Part shown: piece after piece, positions 20,086 to 29,937 of the stretch
Layout of the letters: the number at the start of each line of letters is the position of its first letter
How positions within the stretch are numbered: the first letter of the stretch is position 1
DNA from: Arcanobacterium haemolyticum
GTDB lineage: Bacteria; Actinomycetota; Actinomycetes; Actinomycetales; Actinomycetaceae
Assembly (NCBI GenBank): GCA_021532125.1
Contig: JADYUX010000003.1
Coordinates: forward strand, 234,676 to 298,675
Length of the DNA: 64,000 nt
Direction: 5' to 3'
The notes under the pieces: model-generated
Databases searched by the model: none
What the model saw: the letters and a program-made list of their open reading frames with translations, nothing else
Told to the model about the DNA's origin: nothing
Translations under genes and position numbers: made by a program

Positions 20086-20452
20086 GCGTATCCTTTTCCC
20101 CGACCTATTCACGTGCGGACAGGTCGGCAACATAACAAATGCGTGAGAATGCAGCCTTAGAACGGGAATTGCCCTATCTATGCCACGGAGGCTACAAGAT
20201 AGTCTAAATATAGCTTTTACATATAAGTTTCGCTACTTCCCCAGGACCTAAATCTCAGAAATTGAGACAATTCACCACCAACGTGAGAACTCAATAGATA
20301 TTTAATTCCCTTTTGGTAGACGACTCAGGACGTAACACACACATAAAGCCTTATTTCCTCATGAATTACGTGTTTATTTGTTTCTACAACAAATTGAGAT
20401 CACAGTCATGTCTTCATCTCGGCCACGCCAGGGAAGCTCCCCTCAACCCACA
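20086..20452. promoter_or_regulatory. AT-rich region upstream of the pilus operon
   Basis: No gene is seen in these 367 bp. The AT-rich part (about 20200-20400) should hold the pilus promoter; I see minus-strand TATATT at about 20208-20213 but no convincing -35. It also holds a small inverted repeat (TCTCAG / TTGAGA near 20255-20270) and the 13-mer TTAATTCCCTTTT at 20302-20314, which recurs upstream of the surface-protein gene at 31557-33410. Confidence 0.4.
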
Positions 20453-20488
20453 CAAAAGTGGTGCCCCAGCTAACAGCTAGGGCACCAC
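20453..20488 (-). terminator. intrinsic terminator of the fructose PTS operon
   Basis: The stem GTGGTGCCC / GGGCACCAC is extended inside by AGCT/AGCT and followed on the minus strand by CTTTTG. It lies about 90 bp after the ptsH stop. Confidence 0.8.
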
Positions 20489-20579
20489 GTCCTACGTCAC
20501 CACATCACGCACCTACGACAAGCACCGCGATTCGCGGCAGAGTATCCGCTCAGGCGCGCAAGGTGCCACGCACCAATAC

Positions 20580-20837
20580 TTAGGCGTCGAGATCCTGCTC
20601 AATGAGAGCGGCGATCTTCTCCACAGCCTCAGCGTTCTCGGATTCAACAGTTACCTCGGTGCCCTTTTCAGCGCCAAGGGTCATGATGAGCATGACAGAT
20701 GCAGCGTCAATAGGCTCCTCGCCCTCGATCGAGAGCAGGATGTCGTCGTCAAATTCTCCGGCAGCGTCAGCAACAATCGATGCGGGACGTGCGTGGAGGC
20801 CAACTTGCGAGCCGACCTTAACTGTCTTCTGTGCCAT
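20580..20837 (-). CDS. ptsH: phosphocarrier protein HPr
   Basis: The 85-residue HPr carries phosphate from enzyme I to EIIA. The active-site His is in VGLHARPAS. The region of the regulatory Ser in low-GC Gram-positives reads DAASVMLIM, so serine control is uncertain, as in other actinobacteria. It is the last gene of the fructose operon, 96 bp after fruA, with AAGGAG upstream. No ptsI is in the window. Confidence 0.95.
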   Translation of the reverse strand: MAQKTVKVGSQVGLHARPASIVADAAGEFDDDILLSIEGEEPIDAASVMLIMTLGAEKGTEVTVESENAEAVEKIAALIEQDLDA

Positions 20838-20933
20838 GAGACTTCTCCTTGTAAGGTTTAGACGCTACGCGTCGTCAGTTTTTACGGGATGAGCTTTTTA
20901 CGAGCGTCGGGTTCGTTGAACGCTATATCAAGG

Positions 20934-23036
20934 CTATGCGGCGGCGGCCTCGACTGCTGCTCGTTCAGCCTTGCGCGCAGCGGAAGCTTTGAGCGCTGTA
21001 ACGAGCAAGCCTGCCACAGCCATGCCAGCGAGCACCGCTACGACGAATCCCCAGAATGGGTCGATTGCGAAGAAGACGAATGCGCCTCCATGCGGAGCCT
21101 TTGACCCGACGCCTAGCGCCATGATGAGCGCACCGGTCACGGCACCGCCCGTCATCATCGAAGGGATGACACGAAGCGGATCGGCAGCGGCGAAGGGGAT
21201 CGCGCCTTCAGAGATGAATGCTGCGCCAAGCAGCCAGGCAGCAGTTCCGTTCTCGCGCTCAGCGGCAGTGTAGAGCTTGGGGCGAAGCGCTGTAGAAAGT
21301 GCCATCGCCAGCGGGGGAACCATGCCGGCAGCCATCACAGCAGCCATGATCTCCCACGAGGCCTGGGTTTGAGCTGCCAGGCCCGCCGTACCGAAGAGGT
21401 AGGCGGCCTTGTTGACGGGGCCACCCATGTCGAAGCACATCATGAGGCCGAGGATTGCTCCCAGCAAGATGCCAGCCGATCCGCCACTCATCGAGGACAA
21501 GCCGTTCTGCAAACCTGTCATCAGCGCCGCAAGGGGACGGCCGAGGAGGGTCAGCATGATGCCGCCGACGATCAGCGTTGTGAGAAGCGGGATGATAACG
21601 ACCGGCATAAGACCAGCGAGCCAGCGGGGTGCTTTGAGAGTTGTGAACCAGTAGGCGACGAGGCCAGCGAAAATACCCGTGACGAGGCCGCCAATGAATC
21701 CGGCCCCAACGGTTGCCGCGATTGCGCCGCCAATGAATCCTGGCGCGATGCCCGGCCGCCCCGCAAGGCCGAAGGCGATGTAGCCGGAGAGTGCGGCGAC
21801 GAGGAAGCCCATACCCGTCGACCCGAGGAATGCGAACACCGATCCGATGTAGAGCATGAGGCCAGACGAGGCCCGCAAGCTATCGAGCCCGGCGTTTGCT
21901 GCGACTGTGGCAACGTCAGGCAGATTCCAGAACGAGTAGTTGAGCACCACATCTTTTGCTACGAAAGCCACGTCGTATTGGCCAAAGAGGAAGCCGAGCG
22001 CGGTGAGCAAGCCGCCTGCCGCCACGAAGGGGATCATGTAGGAAACGCCCGTCATAAGCGCCTGCTGGATTCGCTTTCCCCAGCCGAGCTTCGCCTCATC
22101 TGCCGTGGTGGATTCCGCGGTATTCGAGCTTGATCCTGGCGCCTCGACGCGTGGAGCCTTCGGATCGCGTGCAGCTGCAAGGGCTTCGTCGATCATGTCG
22201 GGGCCGTGAGAGATCGCCCGCTTCACACCAGACTCAATGAGTGGCATACCGACGAATCGATCGCGTCCGGTCACATTGACATCCGAAGCGATAATGATGG
22301 CGTTCGCCTTCGCGATGTCCTCGGGCTTAAGCCAGTCAATGCCTCCTGAGCCTTGCGGCTCAACATGGATTTCAACGCCCTTTTCTCGGGCCGCGTTTTC
22401 CAAAGATTCGGCCGCCATGTAGGTGTGGGCAATTCCAGTCGGGCAGGAGGTGATAGCCAGAATAACTGGCTTGGTATCGCTCGTCGCCTCGTTTTCTGAC
22501 GACGACGTTTGTGGCGACGAAGGTTCGCGCGACGACGTTTCTGAGGACGATGTTTCGTCGTTCGTCGTCGTTTCCGCGGCCGCCTCTGGCTGCACAACTC
22601 CGAGAATGAGGCGCGCAACCTCATCTTCGCTCGTCGCGGATCGCAACGATGCCAGGAACTCCGGGCGTACGAGCGCGCGGGAGAGCTTTGCGAGCAGCTT
22701 CATGTGAGCGGAGCCGGATTCGTCGGGTGCGGCGATGCCGATAACGATGTCAGCCGGGCCGTCCTTCGCACCGAAATCGACTGGTTCAGCAAGACGAATA
22801 ACGCCGAGAGCTGCCGTGTTGACGGCCGAGGTACGGCAATGCGGAATTGCGATACCTCCCGGCATGCCTGTCGCGAACTTTGCTTCGCGTTCCAGCATGG
22901 CGGTTTCAAGGCCGGCGCGCTCGGCACGCCCTGATGCCGAGATCAGTTCGGCCATCTCGCCTATTACTGCGAGTTTGTCTCCGGGTACGGGCACGTTCAA
23001 ACGCACCAAGTCCGGAGTGATGAGTTGTAGAGACAT
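20934..23036 (-). CDS. fruA: fructose PTS enzyme IIABC
   Basis: The 700-residue fusion has IIA (residues about 1-150, phospho-His in IAIPHCRT), a Ser/Thr/Glu linker of about 40 residues (about 153-190), IIB (phospho-Cys in ITSCPTGIAHTYMAAE) and a multi-spanning IIC (about 320-690). It takes up fructose and phosphorylates it to fructose-1-phosphate, the substrate of FruK encoded just upstream. AAGGA lies nine bases before the ATG. Confidence 0.95.
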   Translation of the reverse strand: MSLQLITPDLVRLNVPVPGDKLAVIGEMAELISASGRAERAGLETAMLEREAKFATGMPGGIAIPHCRTSAVNTAALGVIRLAEPVDFGAKDGPADIVIGIAAPDESGSAHMKLLAKLSRALVRPEFLASLRSATSEDEVARLILGVVQPEAAAETTTNDETSSSETSSREPSSPQTSSSENEATSDTKPVILAITSCPTGIAHTYMAAESLENAAREKGVEIHVEPQGSGGIDWLKPEDIAKANAIIIASDVNVTGRDRFVGMPLIESGVKRAISHGPDMIDEALAAARDPKAPRVEAPGSSSNTAESTTADEAKLGWGKRIQQALMTGVSYMIPFVAAGGLLTALGFLFGQYDVAFVAKDVVLNYSFWNLPDVATVAANAGLDSLRASSGLMLYIGSVFAFLGSTGMGFLVAALSGYIAFGLAGRPGIAPGFIGGAIAATVGAGFIGGLVTGIFAGLVAYWFTTLKAPRWLAGLMPVVIIPLLTTLIVGGIMLTLLGRPLAALMTGLQNGLSSMSGGSAGILLGAILGLMMCFDMGGPVNKAAYLFGTAGLAAQTQASWEIMAAVMAAGMVPPLAMALSTALRPKLYTAAERENGTAAWLLGAAFISEGAIPFAAADPLRVIPSMMTGGAVTGALIMALGVGSKAPHGGAFVFFAIDPFWGFVVAVLAGMAVAGLLVTALKASAARKAERAAVEAAAA

Positions 23037-23106
23037 CGTCGTCGATCCTTACGTGAGAAGTGTCGAGAGAACTGTGATTATTGGGTCTAGGGTGAACGTG
23101 CGAGGG

Positions 23107-24072
23107 TTACAGCGCCTTCACCGCACGTGGGGCGGGGTGAACTTGTTCGGGCCGGGGGATCGTCGTTCCTGGGAGCGAAACTGCCACAGCGCCGTATGCC
23201 ACGGCGTATGCGAGGCGTTCAGGGGCGCTCAGTCCGGCTTCGCGTGCAATGAGGTATCCGGCGGTTGCGGAATCCCCTGCCCCAACAGTCGAGACCACAG
23301 GGACGGCCGGGGATGGCGCAAACCACATCCCTTCCGGCGTTGCGAGCACAGCACCCGAGCCTCCGAGAGTCACGAGGACCTCAGCGACTCCCGCCTCGCG
23401 CAGAGCGCGAACCGCCTCGCGAAGCGGAGCAAAATCGCCGCGGGCGGCAGCTTCTTCAAGTTCATGTCTATCCCGGCCCGTGAGTTGGCCAAGTTCCTCC
23501 GCATTGGGCTTGAGGAAATCGGGGGCGCTGTCAGTAAAACGAGCAGCCAGAGCTGCCAGCGGCGCATCTGAGGTGTCGACGCCAACCCAGATTCCGTGCT
23601 CGTGCAGCTTGCGGACGAGAGTGGCGTATTCGTCAGTAGGAATTCCCGGGGCGAGCGAGCCGGAGAGCATCACTGTTGCCGCGCCGGTTGCGCCTGTAGT
23701 CGCGGTGGCAAGTAGCTCATGCTCGAGCTCAGCCACCTCCTCGGGCGACAGTTCTCCGCCGGGTTCGTTGATTTTTGTCGTGATGTCGTCGCCGAGCACC
23801 GTGAGGTTGGTACGTACTTTCGAGGATGCGGGCGTAGCGACGTAGGCGAGTCCGGCATCGTCTAGCAGTCTCAGGAGCGGATCGGCAGCAGGTGCTGGGA
23901 ATATCGCGCGAGTTTCCACTCCTGCGCGGGCAACACCCAGCGCTACGTTGATTCCCTTACCTCCTGGTTGAGTGACATCGCGTGAAATCCGGTGCACACC
24001 GCCTGGTACAAGTGGGCCAGGCAGCGATACCGCGCGGTCGAGCGAAGGATTAGCCGTGAGAGTAACAATCAT
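23107..24072 (-). CDS. fruK: 1-phosphofructokinase
   Basis: The 321-residue PfkB-family kinase converts fructose-1-phosphate to fructose-1,6-bisphosphate. The N-terminus MIVTLTANPSLDRAV and the GGKGINVA motif are typical of FruK, and the anion-hole/catalytic motif reads VGAGDSATAG with the base Asp. The ATG overlaps the fruR stop (ATGA), indicating translational coupling. Confidence 0.95.
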   Translation of the reverse strand: MIVTLTANPSLDRAVSLPGPLVPGGVHRISRDVTQPGGKGINVALGVARAGVETRAIFPAPAADPLLRLLDDAGLAYVATPASSKVRTNLTVLGDDITTKINEPGGELSPEEVAELEHELLATATTGATGAATVMLSGSLAPGIPTDEYATLVRKLHEHGIWVGVDTSDAPLAALAARFTDSAPDFLKPNAEELGQLTGRDRHELEEAAARGDFAPLREAVRALREAGVAEVLVTLGGSGAVLATPEGMWFAPSPAVPVVSTVGAGDSATAGYLIAREAGLSAPERLAYAVAYGAVAVSLPGTTIPRPEQVHPAPRAVKAL

Positions 24073-24827
24073 GCTCGTATGACCTCGATTCCGTTGTTTT
24101 CCAGCAGTGTCGCGTAGCGTTGCGGCAGCGCTGCGTCTGTGATGACGACATCAATATCTGAGAGACGGGCAAAAACGTGGAGTTGTGAGAGCCCCGCTTT
24201 CGTCGAATCTGTGACGACGATGGTGAAAGCGGCTTGGCGCGCCATCGCCCGTTTGACTTCAGCTTCTTCGATGTCGGGGGTGGTGAATCCGGCTTCGTCG
24301 AAACCATTGCAGCCGATGATCGCCATGTCTGGTTTCAGCGTGGTAAGCCTGTCGACGGTGACGGCGCCGACCGCCGCGCCCGTATTTGGCCGCACTTTGC
24401 CTGGGAGTATTTCGACGACGAATCCTCGTTCGATTGACGCTTGGGCGATGGCGAGGCCGTTCGTCACGATGTGGGCGCACTCCTCGGGTAGGTAAGGAAT
24501 GAGCGCGCCGGTGGTCGATCCGGCATCAACGAGGATGCTGGCAGTTGGTGTTTGGGCCACGTAGTCGGCGGTGAAGCGAGCGATCTTTTGTTTGACTCCG
24601 GTGTTGATGTGGAGCTTCGAGCGCAGGTCCGGTTCGACTACTGTTGTCCGCTTCGCGACGGCGCCACCGTGGACACGTACGAGCATGTTTCGCTCGGCGA
24701 GGGTGTCGAGATCGCGACGGATTGTCTCTGCCGTAACTCCGAAACGCTCCGCTAAGCCTGACACTGCCACACGCCCAACGTCGTTGAGAGCGTCGAGAAT
24801 TTCTTTGTGTCGCTGCTCGGCATACAT
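24069..24827 (-). CDS. fruR: DeoR-family repressor of the fructose operon
   Basis: About 252 residues: an N-terminal winged helix (RHKEILDALNDVGRVAVSGL, then VTAETIRRDL) and a C-terminal sugar-phosphate sensor domain (ILVDAGSTTGALIPYLP, VTNGLAIA, IGCNGFD). It presumably senses fructose-1-phosphate. The ATG at 24827 has GAGGGGG six bases upstream; the frame extends further 5' without support. First gene of the operon, and likely to control its own promoter. Confidence 0.9.
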   Translation of the reverse strand: MYAEQRHKEILDALNDVGRVAVSGLAERFGVTAETIRRDLDTLAERNMLVRVHGGAVAKRTTVVEPDLRSKLHINTGVKQKIARFTADYVAQTPTASILVDAGSTTGALIPYLPEECAHIVTNGLAIAQASIERGFVVEILPGKVRPNTGAAVGAVTVDRLTTLKPDMAIIGCNGFDEAGFTTPDIEEAEVKRAMARQAAFTIVVTDSTKAGLSQLHVFARLSDIDVVITDAALPQRYATLLENNGIEVIRA

Positions 24828-24871
24828 TGCGTTCCCCCTCACCGTTGAAGTTGTTTCAGACCGCGCGACGA

Positions 24872-24939
24872 ACATTGTGTCCAGCGTTCGTCGTTGTTTC
24901 TTGACAGCCAGAATAGACCACAAACCAACACAATGTCAC
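24872..24939 (-). promoter_or_regulatory. fru operon promoter with paired inverted-repeat operators
   Basis: On the minus strand -35 GTGACA (24934-24939) and -10 TATTCT (24910-24915) have an 18-base spacer. The 9-mer ACACAATGT (24928-24936) overlaps the -35, and its exact inverse ACATTGTGT lies at 24872-24880 in the leader. This suits a DeoR-type repressor bridging two sites. The region 24940-25154 otherwise holds only AT-rich DNA and the upstream region of the next gene. Confidence 0.55.
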
Positions 24940-25154
24940 TAGTTTTCATTTTGTTTTATTTGTCATTTTCCGTGTTGTGCATCACTTTCCACAAACTCAG
25001 AGTTCTACCCTCACACACCCCACATGAGCCAAACCCACAGAAAGCAAGCTAGACCTGCACACACCCTGAGCAGATAGAATGAAAACCCACGTCCCGAACT
25101 TTCGCCCATGCACATCCAGATCTCACATTCCGCACCACCGCCAGGGAGGCACTC

Positions 25155-26066
25155 ATGGAAACGGACGCCCGCGCACTCATCATTGTTGATGTCCAGCCAG
25201 CCTTCTGCGAAGGCGGCTCACTCGGCATTGAAGGCGGTAACGCTGTAGCGGAGCGCATCGCCGATTTCGTCACGGATAACGCGGACGAATACGAGCTCAT
25301 CATCACCACCCAGGATTGGCACATCAACCCTGGTTCGCACTTTTCTAACACCCCTGATTTCGAGGACACCTGGCCGCAGCACGCAGTTGCGGGAACCCCC
25401 GAAGCGGATCTTCATGAGGCAATTGCATCCCTCACTGTCGATGTCGCAATCAAAAAAGGTGAATACGAAGCCGCGTACTCAGGTTTCGACGGTCACGATT
25501 CCTCCGACCGTTCCCTTGAAGACGTCCTTCGCGACGCCGAGATCCGCAACGTCGATGTCGTTGGCCTCGCCGAATCACACTGCGTGAAAGCCACAGCAAT
25601 CGACGCCGTCCGGGCAGGTTTTCGCGTACGAGTACTCTCCGACCTCACGATTCCCGTCTCCGAGGAACTTGGCGCCGAGGCGCGCACAGAAATGGACGAG
25701 GCCGGAGTGGAGCTCCTGCCCACCAAAGACGCTTTCGGGTTCTACGAAGAAGACGACACAGACGACGGTTTCGGCAGCATGTCGTACGACGAATCCGATA
25801 CAAGCTACGGCACGGACTCCTACGATGATTCCGATTCCGCCTACACACCCGACGATTTCGACGATGACTCCAACAGCGACGACGACACGGCTTCCGTTTT
25901 CGGCAACCTCGGGGCGCTGACCTCGCGCCTCGGCGCAGGTGCCGACAACGATATCGACCTCGACAATTTCGACGATCTTGATATCGACGAATCGCTGGAC
26001 TTTTCCGGGGACGCAGACGATTCTGATTTCGATTTCTCAGATATCGATTTCGATCCGACGAAGTAG
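25155..26066 (+). CDS. nicotinamidase/isochorismatase-family hydrolase with acidic tail
   Basis: Residues 1-200 are a PncA-like amidohydrolase: Asp12 (IVDVQPAF), metal ligands Asp54/His56/His62 (QDWHINPGSHF), Lys100 or 101, and the nucleophile Cys143 (ESHCVKATA). It would convert nicotinamide to nicotinate in NAD salvage. Residues from about 200 to 303 form an unusual tail of mostly Asp, Ser and Gly, ending in repeated DFD/DID steps and almost without basic residues. The codon use and frame are continuous, so it is a real extension. The ATG follows GGGAGG with an eight-base gap. Confidence 0.9.
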   Translation: METDARALIIVDVQPAFCEGGSLGIEGGNAVAERIADFVTDNADEYELIITTQDWHINPGSHFSNTPDFEDTWPQHAVAGTPEADLHEAIASLTVDVAIKKGEYEAAYSGFDGHDSSDRSLEDVLRDAEIRNVDVVGLAESHCVKATAIDAVRAGFRVRVLSDLTIPVSEELGAEARTEMDEAGVELLPTKDAFGFYEEDDTDDGFGSMSYDESDTSYGTDSYDDSDSAYTPDDFDDDSNSDDDTASVFGNLGALTSRLGAGADNDIDLDNFDDLDIDESLDFSGDADDSDFDFSDIDFDPTK

Positions 26067-26099
26067 AGCCACACATCGGGCACGTGTGCGGCTTGTGCC

Positions 26100-26924
26100 C
26101 TACTCCTGTTCTTTCTGGGCCAACGCGGCGTCGTAGACCAGCTTCTTCCGGAGCCCGTCGCGCCTAGCCACATGAGAGACGGCGTCTTTAAGGCGAAGCC
26201 CTGCCTTCTCAAGCGCAAGGGCTTCACTCACGGCAGGGCCGATCGCAGCGGCAGCACCGTTTGCCCCCGCAACAACAATGGCGATCTCGCCCAGCACGTC
26301 GCCAGAAAAGCGCTGAGCCAATTCACCCAAGCTCCCCCGCGCCACCTCCTCGTGAACCTTCGTCAATTCGCGGCACACACACGCCTGGCGTTCGTCGCCG
26401 AAACCGGCAGCCATGTTCGCGAGCGTCGTAGGCAAACGGCGCGGAGACTCGAAAAACACCATCGTGCGAGTTTCTGAAGCCAAGGCTTCAATTTGGGAAA
26501 TCTGCTCGGATTCTTTGCGCGCCAGGAACCCTTCAAAACAGAAGCGATCCGTTGCGAGTCCGGATACCGCGAGCGCCGTCAAGAGAGCCGACGGCCCTGG
26601 CGCGACGGTCACCGGTATGCCCGCTTCGCTGGCGCGGGCAACGAGGCGGTAGCCAGGATCGGATACGGAGGGCATGCCTGCATCGGTGACGAGGAGGACG
26701 TGGGAATCGCGGGCGAGGTCGATGAGGTAGGGGCCGCGCGTCGCTTCGTTATGTTCGTAGTAAGAGAGCACCCTGGCATGGACATCGACGCCGAGGCGTC
26801 CGGCGAGGTTGAGGAAACGCCGAGTATCTTCAGCGGCGATAATGTCGGCTGTTTCAATTTCGTGGCGGAGGCGAGCTGAGGCGTCGTCGTCGTTTCCGAT
26901 AGGTGTTGCTGCGAGCACGATCAT
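26100..26924 (-). CDS. rsmI: 16S rRNA (cytidine1402-2'-O)-methyltransferase
   Basis: The 274-residue tetrapyrrole-methylase-fold enzyme modifies C1402 in the decoding centre. The N-terminus VLAATPIGN, the EDTRRFLNL segment and the [13 protein letters not shown] loop are the family hallmarks. The ATG has TACAGT six bases upstream and no Shine-Dalgarno. It is divergent from the PMT gene, a conserved actinobacterial pairing. Confidence 0.95.
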   Translation of the reverse strand: MIVLAATPIGNDDDASARLRHEIETADIIAAEDTRRFLNLAGRLGVDVHARVLSYYEHNEATRGPYLIDLARDSHVLLVTDAGMPSVSDPGYRLVARASEAGIPVTVAPGPSALLTALAVSGLATDRFCFEGFLARKESEQISQIEALASETRTMVFFESPRRLPTTLANMAAGFGDERQACVCRELTKVHEEVARGSLGELAQRFSGDVLGEIAIVVAGANGAAAAIGPAVSEALALEKAGLRLKDAVSHVARRDGLRKKLVYDAALAQKEQE

Positions 26925-27063
26925 GTCTCAACTGTAAATGACCACGTGCATGATGCGGGCCGCCCCTTGTATCGGCACGCCACAACGTCACCTCCACGCC
27001 TCGATTTTTGGGCGTTCTGCGCCATCGGCGCGCCAGCGGGTTATCGCTCGTTAGAATTGCGAC

Positions 27064-29217
27064 GTGACCGCTCGTGACGCTGAACCTGAACACGACCCGA
27101 CGATGCCCCATCACGGGTCGCCCCGTGACGACCTCGCGCCTTCATACACGGTTGGCACTGATTCGTCGCCCCGTCCCCTCACGCCGGATGAGGACGCCGA
27201 ACCCCCTCGCACGGAGGCGAACGACGACACGGTTACACCCACAAAACACGCATCACGCAAGCTCTCACAAGCGGAAGCCGAAGCCTGGGAGGACGAGCTC
27301 CGTGGCCGCCTCGGCCTCTTGCCGCGCGGCGCCTTACTGCCAACACAAATCCGCCTCCACGGATGGATCGTCACCGCAGTCGCGACGATCGTCGCGGCGC
27401 TCACCCGCCTCTGGAACCTCAATCACCCCCATGCGGTCGTTTTTGACGAGACTTACTACGTCAAAGGTGCAACGTCTTTGCTACGCCAGGGTTTCGAGGG
27501 GAAGTGGTCAGGCGACGACGCCAACCCGAAGTTCCTCAAAGAGGACTACTCCGCACTCTCCACTGTCGATGCCGATTACGTTGTGCATCCACCGTTCGGC
27601 AAGTGGCTGATGGCCGCAGGCCAAGCAATCTTCGGTACCGATAATGGCCTCGGGTGGCGTTTCACCACGGCTATTGCAGGAATTCTCGCCGTATTCCTTG
27701 TGGCACGCATCGCCATGCGCCTGTTCCGCTCGCCGTGGCTCGCGGCGATCGCTGCCGGTGCCCTCGCCATCGATGGCATGGGGATTGTCATGTCGCGCAC
27801 GGGTATCCTCGACAATCTTTTGAGTCTCTTTGTCCTTCTCGGCTTCTACACGCTGCTGCGCGACCGCGAACACACTCGTGCACGCCTTGCTCGTCGTATC
27901 GCCTTCGGAAAAGTCCGCGCGGACGGCTCACCGGCGGCTGCTGGCGGCCCCGAATTACTCTGGCGGCCGTGGCTGGTACTCACGGGAGTTCTTCTCGGTC
28001 TTTCCTGCGGAATCAAATGGTCAGGCATTTACGCGGTGGCTGTGTTTGGCATTGTCACTTTCGTGTGGGGTGTGTGCGCTCGTCGCGCCGTTGGCATCCG
28101 ATCGTGGAAGCTTGCCGGCTTTACCTACGACGGCATGTTTGCCTTCTATCAGCTTGTTCCCACGGCCTTCGTCGCCTACATCGGCGCCTGGCTGTCATGG
28201 TTCCTCAATCCGCACTCGTATGGGCGATCCTGGGCGACGAACGAGCTCGCCAAGGGTGGAGAGGTTCCGTTGTCGTGGGCACCGGATACTGTCAATTCAT
28301 TTATTCACTACCACGAACAAATGTGGACGTTCCACAACGGATTGTCCTCGCCTCATACGTACCAGTCTCAAGCTTGGGAGTGGATTTTCCAGCTCCGCCC
28401 TGTCTCGTTCTATTGGCGAGGCAGCGACGCCATGGCCGAGTCATGTCCCGGCGAGAAATGCGTTCAGGCCATCACCTCGATCGGCAATCCCGTCATCTGG
28501 TGGCTGGCAGTTCTCGCTCTTATCGTCGTGGTGTGGGCGGCTGTGGCCCGTCGCGATTGGCGCGCGTGGTCTATCCTTGCCGGTTACCTCGGCTTGTGGG
28601 TGCCGTGGCTCACCTACACAAATCGCACAATTTTCCAGTTCTACGCAATCGCTTTTGCCCCATACGTCATGCTCGGACTCGCCTTTGCGATCGGGTATTT
28701 CTTGGGATTCTTGTGCCCACCTCACACACGTGCTCGCGCGTTTGCCGAGGTCGTTTCAGACTCTCGTGTTGGCGTTACGACGAACGACCCTGCGGGTGTG
28801 CCGCCGATAGGTGATAAGCCGGCTGATTCACACGACCAGGCTGATTCGCACGAGCACCCCGATGCGCCGGCAACCATTCTCAAGCCGCTCGACGAGCCTT
28901 TACCGGAAGTTTCCGAGGGTGCTTCCCACGAGGAACACAGCGGCGATACCTCCGGTACCGCTCCACATGACTCGGAGAATCCCAGCCGGCTCCACGCTCT
29001 CCTCCGTCGATTCCAGACCTACGTAACAAGCGACCCGGGAAGCACAAACCCCCTCTGGTGGATGCCCGCCTCACCTGATCGGGCAGGCACAGCGTCGATC
29101 ATCGCACTCGCGGTTGTCATCGTGGCGATTTCTGCATTCTGGTTCCCACTGTGGACTGGTATCACCACGTCGTACAACTTCTGGCACATCCACATGTGGC
29201 TCAGTTCGTGGATTTAG
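27064..29217 (+). CDS. dolichyl/polyprenyl-phosphate-mannose protein O-mannosyltransferase (PMT)
   Basis: The 717-residue multi-spanning GT-C glycosyltransferase transfers mannose from a polyprenyl carrier to secreted proteins. The catalytic Asp-Glu is in VVFDETYYVKG in the first external loop, followed by the conserved HPPFGKWLM and GWRFTTAIAG. The N-terminal 100 residues are hydrophilic. A hydrophilic insert rich in His, Asp, Glu and Pro (about residues 565-655) separates the last membrane segments from the rest. GTG start, TAGAAT six bases upstream, no Shine-Dalgarno. The many Thr/Ser/Pro-rich surface proteins in the window could be its substrates (inference). Confidence 0.93.
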   Translation: MTARDAEPEHDPTMPHHGSPRDDLAPSYTVGTDSSPRPLTPDEDAEPPRTEANDDTVTPTKHASRKLSQAEAEAWEDELRGRLGLLPRGALLPTQIRLHGWIVTAVATIVAALTRLWNLNHPHAVVFDETYYVKGATSLLRQGFEGKWSGDDANPKFLKEDYSALSTVDADYVVHPPFGKWLMAAGQAIFGTDNGLGWRFTTAIAGILAVFLVARIAMRLFRSPWLAAIAAGALAIDGMGIVMSRTGILDNLLSLFVLLGFYTLLRDREHTRARLARRIAFGKVRADGSPAAAGGPELLWRPWLVLTGVLLGLSCGIKWSGIYAVAVFGIVTFVWGVCARRAVGIRSWKLAGFTYDGMFAFYQLVPTAFVAYIGAWLSWFLNPHSYGRSWATNELAKGGEVPLSWAPDTVNSFIHYHEQMWTFHNGLSSPHTYQSQAWEWIFQLRPVSFYWRGSDAMAESCPGEKCVQAITSIGNPVIWWLAVLALIVVVWAAVARRDWRAWSILAGYLGLWVPWLTYTNRTIFQFYAIAFAPYVMLGLAFAIGYFLGFLCPPHTRARAFAEVVSDSRVGVTTNDPAGVPPIGDKPADSHDQADSHEHPDAPATILKPLDEPLPEVSEGASHEEHSGDTSGTAPHDSENPSRLHALLRRFQTYVTSDPGSTNPLWWMPASPDRAGTASIIALAVVIVAISAFWFPLWTGITTSYNFWHIHMWLSSWI

Positions 29218-29348
29218 CGGACGGGCGGAGAAGCGGCCACTTCTCTCAAAGTCGGGACGTTAGTCCCCGATTGGGAGTATTCTCGATGTCATCACTCGGC
29301 GAGTCCGTATATGGGCACGCCGCCGTCCACACGTAGAGAGGCGTAGTT

Positions 29349-29690
29349 ATGACGAATGTGATCGTCCATATCGACGAAGAATCCCGATGGGAACAGCTCC
29401 TCGTCAATCTTGAGTACTTCGCAGAAAAATACGGTAGCGAATCCCGAATTGTCGTCGTTGTCAACGGCCCGGCCGTGCGTTCCTTCAACGGCTACGATGT
29501 TCACCCCGAATACGGCGAGCGGATGCGCACGCTCGCAGAAAAAGGCGTCGTGTTTAAGATTTGCGCTAATTCACTCAATAACCGCCAAATTCCCGAAGAT
29601 CGCCTGCCAGACATCATGGAAGTCGTCCCCCAGGGAGTTGCATATATCGTTGAGCGCCAGGGCGACGGATACGCCTATATCAAGCCATAA
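29349..29690 (+). CDS. DsrE/DsrF-like family protein
   Basis: The 113-residue small alpha/beta protein resembles the DsrE/YchN fold: an N-terminal strand (TNVIVHIDE), a central IVVVVNGPAV, one Cys in VFKICANSLNN at the position of the DsrE active-site Cys, and a C-terminal GVAYIVERQ. Such proteins may bind sulfur or nucleotides; the role here is unknown. GAGAGG lies seven bases before the ATG. The spacer to htrA (29691-29937) has a GCTGGTC/GACCAGC hairpin without a T-run and no gene. Confidence 0.85.
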   Translation: MTNVIVHIDEESRWEQLLVNLEYFAEKYGSESRIVVVVNGPAVRSFNGYDVHPEYGERMRTLAEKGVVFKICANSLNNRQIPEDRLPDIMEVVPQGVAYIVERQGDGYAYIKP

Positions 29691-29937
29691 CGCCCGCTGG
29701 TCGCATTTGCCTGACCAGCAAGATGGACTAAAGTGTGAGGTGAGGCACGCCGCGGACAATGGGGTTCGAGACGTGCCCACTCCCTCACCCTACGCACCAA
29801 GAATTTCACTCACTGCCACAATTTCGCTACCTCCAGGTGATTTTCAGGAAACTTCCCGATAGCGTTCTGAATATGGGTGTTACATCAATGTCAGGAACTA
29901 GAGCAAGCCACAACGATGGCGCAGCAAGGAGACAGCG

